A stretch of 64,000 bases of DNA, from NCBI GenBank assembly GCA_963837655.1, contig CAWIOK010000005.1:372001-436000 (forward strand). The letters run 5' to 3'. Within the stretch, counting starts at the first letter, position 1; the number at the start of each line of letters is the position of its first letter. The notes under the pieces are model-generated. The model had not been told where the DNA came from and did not search any database. It was given only the letters and a program-made list of their open reading frames with translations. Shown here piece after piece: positions 31,795 through 40,177 of the stretch. The DNA comes from CAVVSD01 sp963837655 (GTDB lineage: Bacteria > Actinomycetota > Thermoleophilia > Solirubrobacterales > Solirubrobacteraceae). The position numbers were made by a program, and so were the translations under genes.

Positions 31795-34626
31795 TCAGGT
31801 CAGCCTACGAGCCAGCCACTGGGCGGGATGCAGCGCCTCGCGGCCGGTGCCGTCGTGGATCTGCTCCCGGCACGACGTGCCCGGCGCCACGACGTCGCCC
31901 GCGGCGGCACGGACCGCGGGGAAGAGCACCCGCTCGCCCATGCGCATCGAGACGTCGTAGTGCTCGCGCTCGTAGCCGAACAGGCCGGCCATGCCGCAGC
32001 AGCCGCTGTCGAGTGTCTCGACGGTCGTCCCGGGTGCCAGCTCGAGCGCGCGGACGGTCGGGCCGGCGCCGACGAGCGCCTTCTGGTGGCAGTGCGCGTG
32101 CAGGACCACGGGGCCGCCGGGCGCCAGGTCGGGTGGCTCGAGCTCGAGCAGCGCCTCCTCGAACAGCCGCGTCGCCGCAGCGACGCGCTCCACGCGCGGG
32201 TCGCCGGGCAGCAGCCGCGCGTAGTCGTCGCGGATGGTGAGGATGCAGCTGGGCTCCAGGCCGGCGAGCGGGACGCCGCGCCGGGCGAGTGGGTCCAGCA
32301 GATCCAGGTTGCGCGCCGCGTGGCGGCGCGCGTCGTCCACGAGCCCCTCGCTCAGCATCGTGCGCCCGCAGCAGACGACCTCGGGGAGGAGCACGCGCGC
32401 GCCCGCCGCCGCGAGGACCCGCACCGCGGCCTCGCCGATCTCCGGGCGCTGGTGGTTCGTCCACGTGTCGTTGAAGAGGGCGACCTCCGGCCCGTCGTGT
32501 TGCGGGATCGCGTCGAAGCGCTCGGCGAACGTGCGCTCGGCCACGCGGGGCAGCCGGCGGCGGCGGTCGATCCCGCCGATCGCCTCCGCGGCGCGGCGCG
32601 CGAGCCGCGTGGCGCCGACGGCGTTGACGAGGCCGGGCGCGTGGCCGGCGAGCGCGAGGCTGCGCCGCATCGAGCCCGCGGCGCGCTGGCGCAGCGAGAA
32701 GCCGTCGGCCTCGCCGCGCTGGGCGAGCACCTCGACCTTCATCGAGGCGACGTCGACGCCGGACGGGCACTCGCTCACGCACGCCTTGCAGCCCACGCAG
32801 AGGTCCATGACCTCGCGCATGGCGTCGCCGGTCAGCTCCGAGGGCGGCAGGGACCCGTCGAGCACCGAGCGCAGCGCGTTCGCGCGTGCGCGGGTGGTGT
32901 CGCGCTCGTCGCGGGTGACCATGTAGGACGGGCACATCGAGCCCGTGCCGATCTTCCGGCACTGCGCAGTGCCGTTGCACAGCTCGATCGCGGCGATGAA
33001 GGAGCCCTGGCGGCCGAAGTCCAGCTTCGTCGGCCGGGCGCCCCCGTGGCGCTGCGGGCTGACGCGCAGGTCGGCGTCCATGCGGGCCGGCCGCACGATG
33101 ACGCCGGGGTTCAGGAGGCCGTCGGGATCCCACGCCGCCTTGAGCTCGGCGAACGCGCCGATGAGCTCGGGCCCGTACATGCGCTGCAGGAACTCCGAGC
33201 GCGACAGCCCGTCCCCGTGCTCCCCCGAGAGCGAGCCGCCGAGCTCCACGACGAGGTCGGCGACCTGCTCGGCGATGCGGCGCATCCGCGCGACGTCCCC
33301 GGGCTCGCGCGTGTTCAGCGCCGGCCGGACGTGCAGGCAGCCGACCGACGCGTGCCCGTAGAAGCAGGCCCACGTCCGCTCGCCCTCCAGCAGCTCCTCG
33401 AAGCGCACGACGAACTCCTCCAGGCGATCGGGCCCGACGGCGGCGTCCTCGACGAACGCGACGGGCTTCGTCTCCTCGGCGCGGCCGAGCAGGAGCGGGA
33501 GGATCGACGCGCGCAGCCGCACCGTCTGGGCCTGGTCGGCCGCGTCGGGCAGCAGCGTCACGTGCTCGGCGCCGACCTCGCGCCCGATCTCCCGCGCGGA
33601 GCCCAGCCGCTCCGCGACCTCCTCGGCGGTCCCGCTCCACTCCACGAGCAACAGCGCGGCGGGGACGCCGTGGACGAACGCGGTGCTGTCGCGGTAGAAG
33701 CGGTTCGCGCGGGCGTGGTCGATGGCGACGTGATCGAGCAGCTCGACGGCGCTGGGGCCCTCGCGCAGCACGAGCGGGGTCGCGCGGGCCGCCGCGGCCA
33801 GCGTCGCGAACTGCAGCGACGCCATCCCCCGGACAGGCGGGAGCGGGTGCAGACGGACGTCCGCGCGCGTCGTGACGGCGAGCGTGCCCTCGCTGCCGCA
33901 GACGAGGCGGGCGAGGTCGACGGTGTCCGGATCGAGGAGCGTGTCCAGGCCGTAGCCGGAGACCCGCCGAAGGATGTCCGGATAGCGGCGGCGGACCTCG
34001 TCTCCGTAGCGGTCGGCCAGCTCCAGGCCGGTGCGCAGCAGCCCGGCGAGCCGGTCACCGCCCTGCGCTCTGCGGATCGCCTCCGCGCGCGGCATCGGGG
34101 CCAGGTCGACCGTCGCGCCGTCGCTGAGCACGCAGCGCAGCCCGAGCACCTGGTCGCGGGTGCGGCCGTAGACGATCGAGCGCATCCCGGCCGAGTCGTT
34201 GCCGATCATCCCGCCGAGCGTCGCGACCGCCGCGGTCGACGTGTCCGCGCCGAAGACGAGGCCGTGCGGCGCGGCGTGCGCGTTGAGCCTCGCCTGGATG
34301 AGGCCGGGCTCCACGCGGGCGCGGGCGCCGTCGGCATCGAGGTCCAGCAGCCGGTCCATCGCGCTGGTGTCGAGCACGAGACCGGGGGAGGTCGCCTCGC
34401 CCGCGAGGCTCGTTCCCGTGCCGCGCGCGGTCACGGGCGTGCCTGTCGCCCTGGCCGCGCCGATCGCGCGGCGCACGTCGGCCTCCGACCTGGCGAGGAC
34501 CACGCCGACGGGGTCGCGGCGGTAGATCGACGCGTCCGTCGCCCAGAGAGAGCGCGACATCGCGTCGGTGCGCAGCTCGCCGTCCAGCCTGCCGTCGAGT
34601 GCCGCGTGCAGGCGCTCGGCGATCAC
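31795..34626 (-). CDS. FAD-linked D-2-hydroxyacid dehydrogenase fused to a 4Fe-4S/CCG oxidoreductase (YdiJ-like)
   Basis: A 943-residue fusion. The N-terminal FAD_binding_4 domain (about 35-240) shows VTARGTGTSLAGEATSPGLVLD. The FAD oxidase C-terminal domain follows, with GGSLSGEHGDG near 455. Next come ferredoxin-like cysteines (CNGTAQC near 548 and CVGCKACVSECP near 609) and CCG motifs (VVCCGRTML, HCHQKAL, GCCGMAGL). YdiJ-type proteins oxidise D-2-hydroxyglutarate or D-lactate and pass electrons onward. The transhydrogenase in the same operon favours D-2-hydroxyglutarate. Its ATG overlaps the methyltransferase stop. Confidence 0.9.
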   Translation of the reverse strand: MIAERLHAALDGRLDGELRTDAMSRSLWATDASIYRRDPVGVVLARSEADVRRAIGAARATGTPVTARGTGTSLAGEATSPGLVLDTSAMDRLLDLDADGARARVEPGLIQARLNAHAAPHGLVFGADTSTAAVATLGGMIGNDSAGMRSIVYGRTRDQVLGLRCVLSDGATVDLAPMPRAEAIRRAQGGDRLAGLLRTGLELADRYGDEVRRRYPDILRRVSGYGLDTLLDPDTVDLARLVCGSEGTLAVTTRADVRLHPLPPVRGMASLQFATLAAAARATPLVLREGPSAVELLDHVAIDHARANRFYRDSTAFVHGVPAALLLVEWSGTAEEVAERLGSAREIGREVGAEHVTLLPDAADQAQTVRLRASILPLLLGRAEETKPVAFVEDAAVGPDRLEEFVVRFEELLEGERTWACFYGHASVGCLHVRPALNTREPGDVARMRRIAEQVADLVVELGGSLSGEHGDGLSRSEFLQRMYGPELIGAFAELKAAWDPDGLLNPGVIVRPARMDADLRVSPQRHGGARPTKLDFGRQGSFIAAIELCNGTAQCRKIGTGSMCPSYMVTRDERDTTRARANALRSVLDGSLPPSELTGDAMREVMDLCVGCKACVSECPSGVDVASMKVEVLAQRGEADGFSLRQRAAGSMRRSLALAGHAPGLVNAVGATRLARRAAEAIGGIDRRRRLPRVAERTFAERFDAIPQHDGPEVALFNDTWTNHQRPEIGEAAVRVLAAAGARVLLPEVVCCGRTMLSEGLVDDARRHAARNLDLLDPLARRGVPLAGLEPSCILTIRDDYARLLPGDPRVERVAAATRLFEEALLELEPPDLAPGGPVVLHAHCHQKALVGAGPTVRALELAPGTTVETLDSGCCGMAGLFGYEREHYDVSMRMGERVLFPAVRAAAGDVVAPGTSCREQIHDGTGREALHPAQWLARRLT

Positions 34627-35294
34627 GATCTGCGGAGCACGTCGATCTTCGTCGGCTGACGCAGCACGAAGGCCCCGTCGGTGGGAGTCGCCAGCCGCGC
34701 GAAGCGCTCGCGCAGCTCCTCCTCGACCTCGGGATAGCGGGCGGCGCGCTCGGCGTCGTTCATGAGGACACGGTCGCGCAGGGCCTCGAAGCTCTCGTGC
34801 CGGACGCGCATGCCGAACGTGATCGAGTGCTCGGAGCGCAGCGTCGCCGGCAGGCGCGCGAGCGCGAGCTGCGCCTCGTTGCGGACGTGCGTCTCGTCGT
34901 CGAGCGGCTGGAGGACCTCGAACTGCTCGCCCTCGGGCAGCGGCTCCTGCACGAACACGACCCCCCCCGGGCGCAGGACGCGGGCGGCCTCGGCGAGCGC
35001 CTGGTCCATGAGCTCCACCGGGACGTGGTGCAGGCTCTGGATGAACGTCACGACGTCGGCGCTCGCGTCGGGCAGCGGGAGCGCCTCGCCCCCGCCGGAC
35101 TCGTAGCGCTCGTCGGCGACGGGCGTCGCGGCGCGCGCCGCCACGAGCGGCTCCTCACCGATCTCGACGCCGATCGCGTGGGCGCCCTTCCCTGCGAGCC
35201 AGCGGACCAGGTCGCCGTCTCCGCAGCCCACGTCGACGACGGTGCTGCCGTCGAGCGGCGTGAGCTCAGCCAGGATCGCGCGCGGCTCGGGCAT
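34623..35294 (-). CDS. Class I SAM-dependent methyltransferase
   Basis: A 223-residue Rossmann-fold methyltransferase. Motif I VVDVGCGDGDLVRWL is near 20-34, an acidic strand end GVEIGEEP follows, and LPDASADVVTFIQSLHHVP resembles the ubiquinone/menaquinone (UbiE-like) and SAM_MT11 groups. The substrate is unknown. The start shares one base with the transhydrogenase stop (TAATG), and the stop overlaps the dehydrogenase start by four bases, so it is fully embedded in the operon. Confidence 0.85.
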   Translation of the reverse strand: MPEPRAILAELTPLDGSTVVDVGCGDGDLVRWLAGKGAHAIGVEIGEEPLVAARAATPVADERYESGGGEALPLPDASADVVTFIQSLHHVPVELMDQALAEAARVLRPGGVVFVQEPLPEGEQFEVLQPLDDETHVRNEAQLALARLPATLRSEHSITFGMRVRHESFEALRDRVLMNDAERAARYPEVEEELRERFARLATPTDGAFVLRQPTKIDVLRRS

Positions 35295-36565
35295 TACCAG
35301 TTCGCCATCGACTCGCGGAGGATGGCGGCGAGGTCGTTCGGACCGACCTCGACGGGCGACAGGACGAGCAGCCGTTGCTGCTTCATCGCGCTCGCGACGA
35401 GATCCTCGACGTCCTCCTCGCCGTAGCCGAAGGCGGCGACGCCGCTCGGCACGTCGATGTCCTGCATGAGGCTGATGAGGGCGGCGGGGAGCGTCTCGGC
35501 GTCGCCGTCGGAGGCGTCCTCGCCCAGCAGCAGCGACGCGACCTGCAGGTGGCGCTCGGGCGCGGCGTCGAAGGTGCGCCGGAACGTCGCGGGCGCGGTC
35601 ACGATGACCGAGAAGCCGTGCGGGACGAAGGGATGGTCGTCCGGGTAGCCGGGCGGTGTCCACTCGTGCTTGACCGACGCGATGCCGTACGAGCAGGCGT
35701 GCGGGACGTGGCAGCCCGCGGCCCCGAAGCCGATGCCGGCCAGCGTCGCGCCCAGCATCATCTGGCCGCGCGCCTCGACGTCGTCGTTGTCGGCGACCGC
35801 GCGCCGCAGGTAGGCGCCGCCGTACTCCAGCGCCTTGCCCGACCAGATGTCGGTGATCGGGTTGGAGCCCTGGTACGGCGGGCGGTCGTCAGGGGTCTGC
35901 GGAGCGTCGCGCCGGTCGTAGGGGCGCGCGAGGTAGGACTCGGCGGCGTGGCAGACGACGTCGAGGCCCGCGGAGGCGATGACGCGCGGATCGCAGGATC
36001 GGGTCAGCTCGGGGTCGACGATGCCCTGGGCGGGGCGCATGTAGCGGTGCGAGATCCCGCTCTTCGCGCGCTGGCTGGGGATGTCGAGGATCGCGACGGT
36101 CGTCGCCTCCGATCCCGTGCCCGCCGTCGTGGGGATGGCCAGCAGCGGCTTGAGCGGGCCTGGCGGCTTGGCGCCCCCGCCGACGGGCGCGTTGACGTAG
36201 TCCATGATCTCGCCGCCGTGGGTGGCGATGAGGTCGGCGACCTTGGCGGTGTCGATGCTCGAGCCCCCGCCGACGCCGACGAACCCGTCGTAGTCGCCGG
36301 CGACGGCCGCGTCGGCGGCGACCTGGAAGGACTCGTCGGAGGGCTCGACGCGGATGTCGGTGAAGACGTCGACGTCGATGCCCTGGGCGCGGATGCTCTC
36401 GACGACGCCGTCGGTGATCCCGGTCGCGACGACGCCGGGGTCGCTGCAGAGCATCGCGCGCGTCACGCCGAGGCGCTTGAGCTCCCAGCCCGCGTCCCGG
36501 ACCGCGCCGGGGCCGAACTTGATCGGCGTGGCCTCCATGGTGAAGACGGTCTCGTGCTGAGGCAT
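35294..36565 (-). CDS. Hydroxyacid-oxoacid transhydrogenase (iron-type alcohol dehydrogenase family)
   Basis: The 423 residues align well with the HOT/ADHFE1 branch, which transfers hydride from 4-hydroxybutyrate to 2-oxoglutarate, giving succinate semialdehyde and D-2-hydroxyglutarate. Shared marks are RVEPSDESF (72-80), VGGGSSIDT (98-106), PTTAGTGSEAT (145-155), RPPYQGSNPITDIW (228-241) and the IGFGAAGCHVPHACSYGI block. Metal ligands are probably Asp202, His206, His289 and His316. The ATG follows TAACGT by 7 bases. It is the first gene of a four-gene operon. Confidence 0.9.
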   Translation of the reverse strand: MPQHETVFTMEATPIKFGPGAVRDAGWELKRLGVTRAMLCSDPGVVATGITDGVVESIRAQGIDVDVFTDIRVEPSDESFQVAADAAVAGDYDGFVGVGGGSSIDTAKVADLIATHGGEIMDYVNAPVGGGAKPPGPLKPLLAIPTTAGTGSEATTVAILDIPSQRAKSGISHRYMRPAQGIVDPELTRSCDPRVIASAGLDVVCHAAESYLARPYDRRDAPQTPDDRPPYQGSNPITDIWSGKALEYGGAYLRRAVADNDDVEARGQMMLGATLAGIGFGAAGCHVPHACSYGIASVKHEWTPPGYPDDHPFVPHGFSVIVTAPATFRRTFDAAPERHLQVASLLLGEDASDGDAETLPAALISLMQDIDVPSGVAAFGYGEEDVEDLVASAMKQQRLLVLSPVEVGPNDLAAILRESMANW

Positions 36566-36572
36566 CGGCGGG

Positions 36573-36578
36573 ACGTTA
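36573..36578 (-). promoter_or_regulatory. Putative -10 (TAACGT) for the transhydrogenase operon
   Basis: TAACGT is 7 bases before the ATG at 36565 on the minus strand. The 42-base divergent gap also holds the opposite gene's element. Confidence 0.4.
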
Positions 36579-36595
36579 TCCGCCGCCCGCCCGGA

Positions 36596-36601
36596 GATCC
36601 T
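36596..36601 (+). promoter_or_regulatory. Putative -10 (GATCCT) for the methyltransferase at 36608
   Basis: GATCCT lies 6 bases before the ATG. It is weaker than the other hexamers but has the same spacing. Confidence 0.35.
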
Positions 36602-36607
36602 TCCCGC

Positions 36608-37354
36608 ATGCCCTTCGTCCAGCGCGATCAGCCACCCGGAGTCCCGCCGCTGGCACTCGACGGCGAGCGCACGCTGCCCGATGTGCCGGAGGAGAACTAC
36701 TGGTACCGGCGTCACCTGGTCGTCTACGAGTGGATCGCCGCTCGCGTCGGCGGGATGCACGTGGTGGACCTCGCGTCGGGCGAGGGCTACGGGGCCGACG
36801 TCCTCGCGCGCTCGGCGAGGTCGGTCGTGGGGATCGAGCCCAACCCCGAGGCGTTCGAGCACGCGCGGCGGCGCTACCCGGGGGTGGCGTTCCGGCGCGA
36901 CATCGCCGAGACGTTCCTCGAGCCCTGCGACGCCGTGGTGTTCCTGCAGACCGTCGAGCACGTCCCCGACCCGGGCGCGGTCCTCGACAACATCCGCGCG
37001 CAGCTGCGCCCGGGCGGCGTCGCGTACGTCTCGACACCGAACGTCCTGACGCTCGCGCCGGAGGGCGCCGAGCGCTCCGACAACCCGTGGCACCTGCGCG
37101 AGTACCGCCCGGAGGACTTCCGGGCGTTGTGCGCGGCGCACTTCGGGTCCGTCGAGATCCTGGGCGTCTTCCACGCCCGGATGCTGCGAGCGCACGAGCT
37201 GGCGCTGCGGGTCGGGTGGGACCGCGTGCACAAGGGCCTGCGGATCACGAAGCCGTTCTACGACCGGTTCGTGCCGGCGATCGGGGCGCGGGACTTCGCG
37301 CTGCGCCCGGGGCCCCTGGAGCGGTCGCTGGATCTGGTCGCGGTGCTGCACTGA
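36608..37354 (+). CDS. Class I SAM-dependent methyltransferase
   Basis: A 248-residue methyltransferase. Motif I is VVDLASGEGYGADVL (51-65), then VVGIEPNPEAFEHARRRYP, the post-I motif VVFLQTVEHVPDP and VAYVSTPNVLTLAP. The pattern is of the Methyltransf_11/23 type seen in O- and small-molecule methylation and in glycan-modifying clusters. The early YWYRRHLVVYEWI helix is typical of sugar-linked members. The substrate is unknown. It is divergent from the transhydrogenase operon and followed by a strong hairpin. Confidence 0.85.
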   Translation: MPFVQRDQPPGVPPLALDGERTLPDVPEENYWYRRHLVVYEWIAARVGGMHVVDLASGEGYGADVLARSARSVVGIEPNPEAFEHARRRYPGVAFRRDIAETFLEPCDAVVFLQTVEHVPDPGAVLDNIRAQLRPGGVAYVSTPNVLTLAPEGAERSDNPWHLREYRPEDFRALCAAHFGSVEILGVFHARMLRAHELALRVGWDRVHKGLRITKPFYDRFVPAIGARDFALRPGPLERSLDLVAVLH

Positions 37355-37481
37355 TCGACCGTTCGTCGAGATCGGAGGCCATCGGCTCGCCCGGCGCCCG
37401 CCACCTGACGAGAGAGCACCTGGGCCCCCTGCGCGGCCCGCGCCCCCACCGTCTTGCCCGGCCGGTGGGATACGGAAATGT

Positions 37482-37509
37482 GGGCGCCGCTCCCCCTGGA
37501 GCGGCGCCC
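37482..37509 (+). terminator. 12-bp GC hairpin after the methyltransferase gene
   Basis: GGGCGCCGCTCC and its complement flank a CCCT loop, about 130 bases downstream of the stop. No T-run. It separates this gene from the riboswitch that follows. Confidence 0.6.
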
Positions 37510-37572
37510 GCCTTCCCGCCCTGGAAGCGGTCTTCTCGCGGACACCGGACCGGATTCCGTCCGGAGACCCTC

Positions 37573-37578
37573 TAGTCT
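37573..37578 (+). promoter_or_regulatory. Putative -10 (TAGTCT) driving the riboswitch leader
   Basis: TAGTCT sits immediately upstream of the conserved riboswitch region, placing the transcript start near 37585. Confidence 0.4.
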
Positions 37579-37584
37579 CCCCGG

Positions 37585-37750
37585 CTGACATCGAGAGCCG
37601 AGTCCCCGTCGCCGCGTGCGGCCGGGAGCGGGGGACCCAGCGGAGCCGACCTGGCTCCAGGGGCGAATCACCGGCACAAGCCCGGCGTAGCGCAGTCTCA
37701 GCGCGAGCCCGACAGCTAACCCCGTAGGCCTTCAGAGACCGAAGGGGTTT
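37585..37750 (+). promoter_or_regulatory. c-di-AMP riboswitch (ydaO/yuaA family)
   Basis: The leader carries the family's conserved blocks in order: GCCGAGTCC near 37597, GGGGGACCCA near 37632, GGGGCGAATC near 37660, and the hallmark GAGCCCGACAGCTAACCCC followed by GTAGGCC near 37705-37730. It ends with AAGGGG just before the TTG start. In actinobacteria this class precedes cell-wall hydrolase genes such as rpf, which is what follows here. The signal molecule is c-di-AMP, and binding usually turns the gene off. Boundaries are approximate. Confidence 0.85.
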
Positions 37751-37754
37751 CCGT

Positions 37755-38459
37755 TTGCCGTCCCAAGCAGATCAGCTGACCATCGATGCGCGGCGTTCGC
37801 TGCGCGCCTCACGTGAGCGCCGCGGCGCCGCCTTGCGGCGACGCCGACTGCTCCGTGGGAGGCGCGCGGCGCTTGCCGTCGCCGGGGTCTTCGCCGTCAC
37901 GGCCGGAGGCGCGCTCGCCGCGCCCGGCAACACCGGGAAGCTGCCGCTCACCGCCGTCAAGTCCGCCCAGCGCGCGCTGGAGGTCAAGGCCGACGGCGTC
38001 GTCGGGCCCCAGACGAAGCGCGCGGTCCGCCGCTACCAGCGTGAGAAGGGGCTCACGGTCGACGGCGTCCTCGGCCCGGCGACGCTGAAGTCGCTCGGCG
38101 TCGGGACGTCGAACGCCGTCGCGGACCAGGCCAAGGGGCCACCCGTCGAGGCGAGCGCCGGCTCCACCGGCGGCGAGCAGGCCGCGACGACCGGCGACGC
38201 GACGTCCGACACGCCTCCGGCGCCGACCGCCGCCCAGGCCGCGACGCTGGAGAAGATCGCGGCCTGCGAGTCCGGCGGCGACCCGACGGCGATCTCGCCG
38301 ACCGGCAAGTACCGCGGCAAGTACCAGTTCGGCCGCGCGACATGGAAGCGCATGGGCGGCACCGGCGACCCCGCAGCGGCGCCGGAGTCCGAGCAGGACG
38401 CCCGCGCGGCGCAGCTGCTCGCCGAGGCCGGCACCTCGCCCTGGCCCGTCTGCGGGTAG
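37755..38459 (+). CDS. Secreted Rpf-like muralytic protein with a peptidoglycan-binding domain
   Basis: A 234-residue exported protein. A basic N-terminus (RASRERRGAALRRRRLLRGRR) leads into a signal helix (ALAVAGVFAVTAGGALA). A PG_binding_1 domain (about 65-115: RALEVKADGVVGPQTKRAVRRYQ) and a linker follow. The C-terminal Rpf/transglycosylase-like domain (about 163-234) has IAACESGGDP with the likely catalytic Glu, and GKYRGKYQFGRATWKRMGG. It would cleave glycan strands at growth or resuscitation. The TTG start follows AAGGGG. Expression is controlled by the c-di-AMP riboswitch. Its stop codon directly abuts that of the convergent acetyltransferase. Confidence 0.9.
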   Translation: MPSQADQLTIDARRSLRASRERRGAALRRRRLLRGRRAALAVAGVFAVTAGGALAAPGNTGKLPLTAVKSAQRALEVKADGVVGPQTKRAVRRYQREKGLTVDGVLGPATLKSLGVGTSNAVADQAKGPPVEASAGSTGGEQAATTGDATSDTPPAPTAAQAATLEKIAACESGGDPTAISPTGKYRGKYQFGRATWKRMGGTGDPAAAPESEQDARAAQLLAEAGTSPWPVCG

Positions 38460-39143
38460 TCAGTCGCTCCAGCGCATGCGCTTCGGCGCGGGTCTCATCC
38501 GCAGGATCCGCGCCGGGACGCCCGCCACGACGGCGTTGGCCGGCACGTCCTTGGTGACGACGGCGTACGTCCCGACGACGCAGTTGTCACCCACCGTCAC
38601 CCCACGCAGGAAGCTCGCCCCGTAGCCGACCCAGACGTTGTGGCCGATCCGGACGTCGCGCTTGTAGATGCCCTGCACGCGGATCGGCCGGTCGGCCTCC
38701 ACGACACCGTGGTCGAAGTCGATGAGCATCGCGCGGTCGGCCACGATGCACTCGCGGCCGATCGACACGTGCTGGTAGCAGGAGATCGTGCACTCCTGGC
38801 CGAGCACCGACTTCGCCCCGATCAGGACCTCGCCCTCGTGCGCGCGGATCTTCGTCCCGTGGCCGATCCACGACCACCGGCCGAGGACCACCCGCGCGTC
38901 GCGGCCGATCTCGAACTGCACGCCGGGGGCGACGAAGCACAGCCCGTCGGTGACGAGCCGCCCGCGCCAGCGCGCCTTGAGCCACACCCACCGCAGCGCG
39001 AGCCGCGCGTAGCGATGGTTGAGCATCCCGTGGGCACGCAGCCAGCGCAGGAGCGCGATCGGGCCTCCGTGCAACGGTGGGGGTGCGTCGCGCACGATCG
39101 GCACGACCGTCCGCGGAGCGGGCGGGGACAGCACGGGCTCCAC
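38460..39143 (-). CDS. Left-handed beta-helix O-acyltransferase (WbbJ/maltose acetyltransferase type)
   Basis: A 227-residue hexapeptide-repeat transferase, probably using acetyl-CoA to acetylate a sugar of the cell surface. The hexapeptide repeats cover about 80-215 (for example IGAKSVLGQECTISCYQHVSIG and VRIGHNVWVGYGASFLRGVTVG), ending with the usual VVAGVPARILR. A helical N-terminal region precedes them. The GTG at 39143 (VEPVLSPPAP) follows TAGGGT by 7 bases. The longer in-frame ATG at 39203 would span that promoter. Confidence 0.87.
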   Translation of the reverse strand: MEPVLSPPAPRTVVPIVRDAPPPLHGGPIALLRWLRAHGMLNHRYARLALRWVWLKARWRGRLVTDGLCFVAPGVQFEIGRDARVVLGRWSWIGHGTKIRAHEGEVLIGAKSVLGQECTISCYQHVSIGRECIVADRAMLIDFDHGVVEADRPIRVQGIYKRDVRIGHNVWVGYGASFLRGVTVGDNCVVGTYAVVTKDVPANAVVAGVPARILRMRPAPKRMRWSD

Positions 39144-39150
39144 GCGCCGA

Positions 39151-39156
39151 ACCCTA
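39151..39156 (-). promoter_or_regulatory. Putative -10 (TAGGGT) for the acyltransferase gene
   Basis: TAGGGT is 7 bases before the GTG at 39143 on the minus strand, with no ribosome site. It is divergent from meaB. Confidence 0.5.
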
Positions 39157-39186
39157 CTTCGCCGTACCGCTTGCCATGATCCGTCG

Positions 39187-40146
39187 ATGCCGCCAGAGGG
39201 CACCCTCGCACAGCGCCTGCTGAGCGGCGACCGCCGCGCACTCGCCCGTGGGATCTCGCTCGTCGAGGACGACGACCCGCGCGGCTGGGAGCTCGTCCGC
39301 GAGGTCTACCCGCAGACCGGCAACGCGGCGGTCGTCGGCATCACCGGCGCGCCGGGCGCCGGCAAGTCGACCCTCATCGGCGCCCTCATCACGCGCCGGC
39401 GGGCGGTGGACCGCACCGTCGCCGTGCTCTCCATCGATCCGAGCTCGCCGTTCACTCAGGGCGCGCTGCTCGGCGATCGCATCCGCCTGACCGAGCACTT
39501 CCTCGATCCGGGCGTCTTCATCCGCAGCATGGCCAACAGGGGAGCGCTCGGCGGGCTCAGTGAGGCGACGCTGCAGGCCGCGCTGCTCATGGACGCCGCC
39601 GGCCGCGACGACGTCTACCTGGAGACGGTCGGCGTCGGGCAGGCGGAGGTCGACGTCATCGACCACGCCGACACCGTCGTGCTCGTCCTCATGCCCGGAT
39701 CCGGCGACTCGATCCAGGCGCTGAAGGCGGGGATCATGGAGATCCCGGACGTCATCGTCGTCAACAAGCGCGAGCACCCGCTCACCGACACGATGGTGCG
39801 CGAGATCCGCAGCATCCTGAGCCTTGCGCCGGCGCGCGACTGGACCGTGCCGATCGTCACCACCGAGGCGGTCAAGGGCGAGGGTGTCGACGAGCTGATC
39901 GAGAAGATCGCCGAGCACCGCGCGCACATCGTGGAGCAGGGGACGCTGTCCGAGCGCCGCCGCCGCAACCTGCGCGCGGAGATCGTCGCGCTCGCCGCGT
40001 CGAAGCTGCGCCGCCGCCTCGAGGCCGCGCTCGACGAGGACCCCGAGTTCGCCCGGCTGCTCGACGAGGTGGTGGCGCGCCGGGTCGACCCCGCGTCTGC
40101 CGCCGCGACGCTGCTGGAGCGCCAGGAGGCCGAGGACGTGGCTTGA
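39187..40146 (+). CDS. meaB: MeaB/ArgK-type G3E GTPase, methylmalonyl-CoA mutase chaperone
   Basis: This GTPase gates B12 loading and protects methylmalonyl-CoA mutase. The 319 residues show Walker A GAPGAGKST (54-62), DPSSPFTQGALLGDRIR (84-100), the switch ETVGVGQAEVD (146-156) and a G4-position NKRE (193-196) in place of the common NKxD. The C-terminal helices are complete. A CATGAT hexamer lies 6 bases before the ATG. The mutase B12 subunit is 15 kb away at 55175, and no large mutase subunit is in the window. Confidence 0.92.
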   Translation: MPPEGTLAQRLLSGDRRALARGISLVEDDDPRGWELVREVYPQTGNAAVVGITGAPGAGKSTLIGALITRRRAVDRTVAVLSIDPSSPFTQGALLGDRIRLTEHFLDPGVFIRSMANRGALGGLSEATLQAALLMDAAGRDDVYLETVGVGQAEVDVIDHADTVVLVLMPGSGDSIQALKAGIMEIPDVIVVNKREHPLTDTMVREIRSILSLAPARDWTVPIVTTEAVKGEGVDELIEKIAEHRAHIVEQGTLSERRRRNLRAEIVALAASKLRRRLEAALDEDPEFARLLDEVVARRVDPASAAATLLERQEAEDVA

Positions 40147-40165
40147 CCGGCGGGCAGCGCCGGTC

Positions 40166-40171
40166 GACAAT
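40166..40171 (+). promoter_or_regulatory. Putative -10 (GACAAT) for the flavin monooxygenase gene
   Basis: GACAAT lies 6 bases before the GTG at 40178, in the 31-base gap after meaB. Confidence 0.45.
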
Positions 40172-40177
40172 CCCCTC

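Noticed and set aside
31768..34659. A 963-codon plus-strand frame opposite the D-2-hydroxyacid dehydrogenase
   Set aside because: No recognisable domain; the minus strand carries a full FAD/Fe-S protein. It is a GC-driven shadow.
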